From Paroedura picta (taxonomy: Eukaryota; Chordata; Lepidosauria; Squamata; Gekkonidae), in assembly GCF_049243985.1 (NCBI RefSeq), contig NC_135386.1:17824202-17888201 (forward strand): 64,000 nucleotides of DNA, read 5' to 3'. Under the pieces are notes generated by a model. The model was not told the DNA's origin, did no database searches, and saw nothing but the letters and a program-made list of their open reading frames with translations. Shown here piece by piece: positions 34,801 to 64,000 of this stretch (position 1 is the first letter of the stretch; each line of letters opens with the position of its first letter). Made by a program: the position numbers and the translations under genes.

Positions 34801-35596
34801 AAGGAGGGAATTGCGTGGATGAACTGTGAGAACACTCCCTCACTGTAAGCAGTGATATCTGGAAAGCAGCACTGCTGATGATGGAAAGGGGACATATTGG
34901 CCACCACTTCCTCTACACACAATTGCACTCTACATAAATTTTCTAAAGAAGGAAAAAAGGCTCAGATTCAATCTCCCCATTTGGTTGCATTTCAAGGACT
35001 CTAGCATCACTCAAAGCAAGAAATTAATGGCTCTTGCTGCTGTACACCAATCAGCAGGTGTGTGCATGCTTGAAGACAGACAGAATAAGAAACATATTAC
35101 CTCTGAGCATCTAGTTTGGGCATTGGCCTTTTGACACCTTTACTGGTAGTCGGAGATGGATCCTGGGTCTGCAGTGATTTTTTCCCTTCTGGCTCTGGAA
35201 AAGAAACAAAATATCAGTGGAAATGCAAGTATGAACTGTTCACTGTAAAACATATTGCTAGATAAGATATGCAGAAAAAAAGACTGACAGGTCCATTGCT
35301 AGTCTGACATTTAGGTTTTTACAAATTGCCTCGTCTAAACTGAATTACTTCACAAAACACAAAATATACAAGGCATCTCAAAGCCACCATCCTTACAAAA
35401 GGTAATTTTTGCTTAAGGTTTCAACAATGTGTGCAATGCTCATTCAAATCTTAATACACTGGAAGCAAGTGATTAAGGTACCTTCTTCATCTTCTCCCCC
35501 TGGGGAGGCTGGGGGAGGTAAAGGCTGAAACTCCTCATCCTGGGTATGTTCATAATCGGGAATGTCAAACAAATTGCCCTCTACTGGATCCATCAT
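28697..35596 (-). CDS. TIPIN: TIMELESS-interacting protein, complete coding part in 7 exons
   Basis: TIPIN binds TIMELESS and RPA at replication forks, stabilising paused forks and supporting ATR-CHK1 signalling in the nucleus. Seven coding exons in consistent phase predict about 275 residues (human 301). N-terminal acidic stretch [12 protein letters not shown]; Swi3 domain about residues 60-155, with [12 protein letters not shown] and [17 protein letters not shown]; an RPA-binding-type segment [20 protein letters not shown]; and a divergent acidic tail ending CGHEEDEK. The start at 35596 is the first of two consecutive ATGs, where human has ML. The first exon is expected to be non-coding, as in mammals, in the CpG island near 36.0-36.5 kb. 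The fifth coding exon lacks a usable GT donor and seems to need a GC donor. The C-terminal exon was placed by phase, splice site and composition, because the family diverges there. Confidence 0.92.
29948..30042 (-). mobile_element. tRNA-derived SINE 3' fragment
   Basis: GAAGAAGAATTTTATATCCT and GTCTCAAAGCGGCTGACAAT mark the 3' half of the family. Confidence 0.65.
30305..30400 (+). mobile_element. Foldback MITE half copy
   Basis: CCTTGAGACCAACAAAGTTT then GGTATGAGCTTCCATGTGCA with no right arm in view. Confidence 0.55.
30703..30780. mobile_element. Palindromic hAT MITE, half copy
   Basis: CAGGGGTAGTCAAACTGCGT start; only the left arm is present, ending in unrelated TIPIN intron sequence. Confidence 0.8.
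30854..31063 (-). CDS. TIPIN: TIPIN sixth coding exon (residues 158-228)
   Basis: Encodes an acidic linker, then [20 protein letters not shown] and [12 protein letters not shown]; human has [24 protein letters not shown]. The acceptor is CCCACGCAG and the donor GTAAGT, phase 1. Confidence 0.93.
32247..32310 (-). CDS. TIPIN: TIPIN fifth coding exon (residues 137-158), GC donor proposed
   Basis: A TTTCTAG acceptor leads into [17 protein letters not shown], identical to human over this stretch. Joining to the next exon needs phase 1. The best phase-1 donor is AAG then GCATGT, ending at 32247. An alternative GC site would end the exon at 32256 and a weak GTTTTT site at about 32241. The only other nearby GT, one base earlier, would create an in-frame stop. 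The 3' end of the exon is therefore provisional. Confidence 0.7.
32700..32822 (-). CDS. TIPIN: TIPIN fourth coding exon (residues 96-136)
   Basis: 41 codons: [19 protein letters not shown] and [17 protein letters not shown], near-identical to human. Donor GTGAGT. Confidence 0.95.
33903..33978 (-). CDS. TIPIN: TIPIN third coding exon (residues 70-95)
   Basis: Encodes [19 protein letters not shown] and ends KGKGHE, the core of the Swi3 domain. Donor GTAAGC, phase 0. Confidence 0.95.
35101..35194 (-). CDS. TIPIN: TIPIN second coding exon (residues 39-70)
   Basis: Encodes [19 protein letters not shown]; human has VKRNIPKLDAQR at the same place. The acceptor is TCTTTTCCAG, the donor GTAATA, phase 2. 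Confidence 0.92.
35482..35596 (-). CDS. TIPIN: TIPIN first coding exon (residues 1-39)
   Basis: On the minus strand a TTCTTTTACAG acceptor (ending at 35617) leads into [17 protein letters not shown] and [14 protein letters not shown], like human MLEPQENG and PPFPPPASP. The donor is GTACCT, phase 1. Confidence 0.9.
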
Positions 35597-36315
35597 CTTT
35601 CCACCGAAGCTTTGTCCTGTAAAAGAACACAAAGGTAAAGGTGAGACCTATCATTTTGCAAACCCACCTAATGTAGCAAGAACGGACCAGCACTATTCCT
35701 CTGTTCTTTAGTAGTTCAAATGGTCAACAATTAATGAAAATTCTTGGGCCTTTACAAGAAAGGCCACCCCCGCCATCCATTCCAGCCTCCAAAGCAGCCT
35801 TTTCTTCCAAGAGTTCCTTTAGAATAATAATGCTAAACCACTTTATTTTTGTGGCTTGCCTTTCCTGGATAGCTCAGGGCGGGCAACACAGTTTAAAACA
35901 ACCAACCACATCAGATGCAATCAGAATATAATTATAAAATAAAACGTATTTACTGGTTGCGTCGTGAAACGTACAAATGACGTCAGCCCCCCAGTTAATT
36001 TGCACCGGGGATTGCAAGGGGTGTCTCCAGGTGTCCCCGGGAGGATGGCAACCGGATGCAGCCAGCCGCAGGGCGCGCCTCTCTTCCTGCGGGCGGGCAC
36101 CGGAGGCCACCAGCCCCCTCCCGACCAGGCCTCCGGGCCGAAATGTCCGCTTCTTCCGGGGACAACCGGCGAGACCGAAACGGTGCCGACCCTAGGGAAT
36201 AAAAGCCACTTCCGGCGCGCTGGCCCGCCCACTTCCGGTCGAGGCGCGGAGAGCGGGGGAGAGGAACCCCCGCCGAAGCACGGAGGGAAAGCGACTGCGC
36301 GTGCGCGTCCAATAA

Positions 36316-36325
36316 TCTCGCGAGA
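36316..36325. promoter_or_regulatory. TCTCGCGAGA promoter palindrome
   Basis: Perfect 10-bp palindrome of the class associated with Kaiso (ZBTB33) and housekeeping CpG-island promoters. Confidence 0.6.
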
Positions 36326-36400
36326 ACAGGGACGCTTGGTCTCTTCCCTAGAAAGTTCACTGATGTCGAATTCACCGCCAGCGCTTTCCCCGGTCTTCTC

Positions 36401-36412
36401 TGCGCATGCGCG
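36401..36412. promoter_or_regulatory. NRF1-type site
   Basis: TGCGCATGCGCG fits the NRF1 consensus YGCGCAYGCGCR at every position and lies in the TIPIN CpG island. Confidence 0.65.
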
Positions 36413-36499
36413 CGCCGCCCCGGCTTCTTTCCCGTCTTTGGGGGCTCGCGCGCTTTCTGCCCCTCTGGCCAATCCCAGCCGGCGCCATCCGCCGTTTTA

Positions 36500-36513
36500 T
36501 TTTGGCGCCAAAA
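36500..36513. promoter_or_regulatory. Palindromic E2F site
   Basis: TTTTGGCGCCAAAA is a perfect 14-bp palindrome matching the E2F consensus TTTSSCGC on both strands. It lies at the upstream edge of the TIPIN promoter, fitting S-phase expression. Confidence 0.75.
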
Positions 36514-36654
36514 CGTCCCTGAGGGGAATAAAACTAAGACAATATGTTTCTTCCAATTATAATATTCCTGTTTAAAAGCGTGGAGGCGTTTAAAAAGGTT
36601 TCTTTGGAGAGATGCTCAGGGTTGACCATTGGGACCGTTCTGTTTTGCAAACAG

Positions 36655-36800
36655 AGCAAAGTCCAGGGGCACCTTTAAGAGCAATCGAGTTTCGTTATGG
36701 GCAGAAGTTTAAGTGTGGGTGTGCAAGAGTGCATGCACACAAAGGCTTCTACCTGGAATAAAATGCTCGTTTTAAAGGTGCCATGGAACTCCAGCTTTGC
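36655..36800. mobile_element. Foldback MITE with both arms
   Basis: GTCCAGGGGCACCTTTAAGA on the left and TTTAAAGGTGCC...CTCCAGC on the right, between the TIPIN and MAP2K1 promoters. Confidence 0.65.
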
Positions 36801-38221
36801 TCTGCTTCAGAGCAATACGGAGACCCGCCTGGATCTATATTTAGGAAATGTACAAGCCACCTTTCCAGAGTGCTGGTTGAGGGGACTCACAACATAACAG
36901 CAGTACCATAAACTCATCAAAAAACAGAATTATGAATAATAAAATAGGAGCATAAACACCGCAGCAAACAATATGCAGCAGCACCTAATATGTCATAACA
37001 GGAGACCATTCAGTTTAAAACAAGGTTACCAGCTGTCCTTCTTAGGGGATTTGTCCTGTTTTTGGATCCCGTTATCTTTTATTAACTGTGAAAATGTTCT
37101 TTTTGGGTTGGAAGGTTATAAATATTCCTAGCTAGTAGTGATTATCCAATCTGGAAGTGAAAAGGTATTTAAAATGAGATTGGTCATAGGGATTACTTAT
37201 TTGAAATAGTCAGGAAATACAACATTTTTTGCTTCTCAAAATATGGTAACCCTACTTAAAGGGATGTTGATAACCCTAGGGTGTCATCAAGGTTAGCAAG
37301 CCAGACAAGTAGAACCAGGCAGCTCTGGGTTCAAATCCCCACTCTGCATTAAAGCTCTCTAGAAGACTTTTTGGAAAAGTTTAAATTGATACCTATGATC
37401 ACCTCTACAGCCAATGTAACCTATGCCACAAATAGTTCAGCCCTGAAACTCAATGTGCATCTGCTATTTGCTATTTGAACTTCTCCCAGCTACTTACACC
37501 CCCCTTCTTTGCTTCTTATTCCCTGGCATGATAGTTGTCTGGCTCTCCCAACACAATCACAATTTGCTCCTTCCATTCACCCAGCACTTTACACTGAATT
37601 AGATGGGCACCATTAACTCTTATTAATGGGAATCCTGAAGATAATTCTATCGGATGCAATTTCAAGAGTGGTTCAGGGCACTTTTTGTAATTAAGGGATA
37701 GTGACACATCCCAAAATGTAATTTTATAAAACATTTGTGGGGAAAGCACTCATTCACGCCAACTCCTATTTTATTTTAATGCTGCAACCCACCCCCTACG
37801 ACTCAGCATAATTTAGGGCAGTATCATCAGCATAAATCTCCAAATAGCGCACATTCTCTACTGCATTCAATATGGCTTTTATTCTAAATAGAAAGCTGGC
37901 ACATCTTTTCTAATGGTTCATACGGCCACTGTAGGATGTGGCAGAGGGGGTCATGAGGTTGGGAAACGTCACTGCAGAAGATGGAATATTTGGGGGGGTC
38001 TGGTAATGCCTGGGTGAAACACCACAAATTGTGCGCAATCTTATATCCGGTAGCTCTAGAATCAGATCATTTAAAAATGAAAAAACTGATAGCCAATCTT
38101 AAGAATGGATGTGTTGGCAAACAACCGCAGAACTGCTGCTATCGAGCCAGTTCCCGTGCATGCTGTGGCTGATGAAGGAACGGATCTCTGCAGGCTGGAG
38201 AGGAGCCCCAGGTCCCCCCTG
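36801..38221. other. TIPIN-MAP2K1 intergenic, no gene seen
   Basis: AT-rich sequence with no recognised gene separating the two CpG islands. Confidence 0.5.
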
Positions 38222-38440
38222 GAGGGTGTAGGGTTTCCAGTTGTCCTCCCACCACCACCAGCAGGGGATGGGGGGGGGGGTAGGGTTGCCAGCTCCAGGT
38301 TGGGAATCTCCTGGAGATTTAGGGATGGAGCCTGGGGGCGCAATGCCATTAAGACACCAAAGCACCCCCTTTCTCTCCAGGAAAAGGGACCTCGGTAGTC
38401 TGGAGAGGAGCCCTAATTCTGGAGGCTCCCACTGACTTCG
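38222..38440. mobile_element. Dispersed repeat, CTCCAGG/GGTTGCCA family
   Basis: TAGGGTTGCCAGCTCCAGGT then TCTCCTGGAGATTTAGGGAT, shared with the copies at 15757, 49862 and 51610; it adjoins the MAP2K1 CpG island. Confidence 0.6.
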
Positions 38441-38679
38441 CCCCAGGCGAGCCCCGCCGCCTGCACCCGCGCGCCCGGCAGGGCGAGGAGACTTCCGCGC
38501 GCAAAGCCCATGCGCCGCAGACATGCGTGCGGCGCGGCCCGTGCGCCCTGGCCAAGGGAGGAGCCTCCGCGCAGCTCTGCTCGGCTCTGCTCTGCTCGGC
38601 GGGCTGGCGCTTTAAAGGGACCCGGAGCCGGCCGCGCACAGTCGCCCCGCACGCTGGCCCCGGGAGCGCGCGCCTGGCC

Positions 38680-38708
38680 CCGCCGCCGCCGCCGCCGCCG
38701 CCGCCGCC
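38680..38708 (+). repeat. (CCG)n repeat in the MAP2K1 5' UTR
   Basis: About 9.5 uninterrupted CCG/GCC units end directly at the MAP2K1 ATG. Confidence 0.95.
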
Positions 38709-63020
<24,312 letters not shown>

Positions 63021-63268
63021 GTAAGAGCACGCCTGGAAACTGCCAAAAGAGGTGGGCCAACACAGCTGCTGGCCAGCTGCCGTCCTACCTTGAACCCTTC
63101 GTGCAGAAGCCTGGAGAGGCTCAGGGGTGGCCAAGCTGGCCTGCAGTGCAGCAGTGAAATTTGAGTCCAGGGCAGTCTTAGCAAGAAGCAAGAGTTTCAA
63201 GGTGGGAGCCTTCCACACACCAGCACCACAAATACATGACAAAGGGAGCGTTGATTCCCAAAAGCTTA

Positions 63269-63286
63269 CACACACACACACACAAA
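63269..63286 (+). repeat. (CA)n microsatellite
   Basis: About nine CA units in MAP2K1 intron 7. Confidence 0.9.
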
Positions 63287-63387
63287 TGTGTGGGTCTCTA
63301 AGATACCCCCAGAATTGACTCTAGCTGTAATGAGCTTGAAATTTAAAAGAGGCATCCGTTTGAGAGAACAGCTCTATTAGTCTATAG

Positions 63388-63523
63388 CAGGGGTAGTCAA
63401 ACTGTGTCCCTCCAGATGTCCATGGACTACAATTCCCAGGAGCCCCTGCCAGCATTCGCTGGCAGGGGCTCCTGGGAATTGTAGTCCATGGACATCTGGA
63501 GGGACACAGTTTGACTACCCCTG
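63388..63523. mobile_element. Palindromic hAT MITE
   Basis: 136-bp palindrome; exact duplication GTCTATAG at 63380-63387 and 63524-63531. Confidence 0.95.
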
Positions 63524-63531
63524 GTCTATAG

Positions 63532-63651
63532 CAAGGGTGGACAAACTGAGGCACTCCAGAAGTCCATGGACTACAATCCCCATGAGATGGCAGGGGCTCA
63601 TGGGAATTGTAGTCCATGGACTTCTGGAGAGCCACAATGTGGCCACCTCTG
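63532..63651. mobile_element. Palindromic hAT MITE, older neighbour copy
   Basis: Starts CAAGGGTGGACAAACTGAGG directly after the previous copy's duplication and ends GGCCACCTCTG. It is more diverged, with no clean duplication of its own. Confidence 0.85.
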
Positions 63652-64000
63652 CCCTAGCCGAAGAGGGCAAGAGTGACTAGCATTTCCCTTAAGAGCAGCA
63701 AGGCCAAATTTGCATCCTTGAGGTGGACGCTCTTTTCTAGCCTCTCTTCCTGCTCCCTCTCTGCTAAGGTGGACAGCAAAGTCTTCTGGTTTTTGCCACA
63801 CTGCCTGGCAAGCGTCACAGTATGTTTTTCTTTTAAGCAATAAGTGCTTGTAAAAGCTCCGTGGTCTTTTTATTGAACATGTGATGACGCATTTCTTAAT
63901 CAAATAACAGCTGGGCTTAATGAGGATATATAAATATCTTGCTTGAGAAGGGGGCAACATCCAACTGAGCCTCCTTGTAGATTTCCACCTCTGTCTTTTC

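Larger units (their letters stand above)
35960..36520 (-). promoter_or_regulatory. TIPIN: CpG island promoter and probable non-coding exon 1 of TIPIN
   Basis: CpG-rich block 0.4-0.9 kb upstream of the TIPIN start codon. It contains two ETS sites (ACTTCCGG at 36208 and 36231), a TCTCGCGAGA palindrome at 36316, an NRF1-type site at 36401, a CCAAT sequence at 36469 and a palindromic E2F site at 36500. There is no TATA box. The donor of the non-coding exon could not be chosen with confidence. Confidence 0.75.

Noticed and set aside
35921-36575. Open frames of about 200 codons on both strands in the TIPIN CpG island
   Set aside because: Same GC artefact; the TIPIN ATG lies in the next exon, and no conserved peptide is seen.

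Overview
This is an ordinary stretch of vertebrate chromosome holding three neighbouring protein-coding genes. Their order and orientation match the human 15q22.31 block: DIS3L (plus strand), TIPIN (minus strand) and MAP2K1 (plus strand). All three were assembled by hand from splice sites, reading phase and recalled protein sequence. The repeats point to a squamate reptile, probably a gecko-like lizard: a tRNA-derived SINE resembling the Sauria SINE, a 5S-rRNA-derived SINE, CR1 LINE 3' ends, and several hAT-like and foldback MITEs. Species cannot be fixed from the sequence alone.

Layout. 1-11280 is gene-free and repeat-rich, with SINEs, an L2/CR1-like reverse transcriptase remnant, an 885-bp Harbinger-like element and a SINE nested in a LINE end. 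11280-11790 is the CpG island promoter of DIS3L. Seventeen coding exons between 11590 and 27582 encode a complete protein of 1051 residues. DIS3L and TIPIN converge tail to tail. TIPIN coding exons run from 35596 down to 28697 and predict about 275 residues, with a non-coding first exon expected in the CpG island at 35960-36520. That island carries perfect E2F, NRF1, Kaiso-type and ETS motifs. MAP2K1 starts at 38709, only about 2 kb beyond the TIPIN promoter and head to head with it. Seven of its eleven exons lie in the window, and the gene runs off the right edge.

Roles. The DIS3L product is the cytoplasmic exosome 3'-5' exoribonuclease. TIPIN is the Timeless partner that stabilises replication forks and supports the S-phase checkpoint. 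MAP2K1 (MEK1) is the dual-specificity kinase that activates ERK1/2. They are neighbours by conserved synteny, and nothing indicates a shared pathway.

I found no new multi-gene system. The points most worth a second look are: a TIPIN intron that apparently needs a GC-AG splice pair; a palindromic hAT MITE family with 8-bp nnnTAnnn target duplications (six copies with both ends and a recognisable duplication); a second palindromic foldback family; a 5S-derived SINE family; an altered MAP2K1 exon 7 end and proline-rich insert; and the strong palindromic E2F site upstream of TIPIN. I recognised no retrovirus-like or LTR element, CRISPR array or functional RNA gene.
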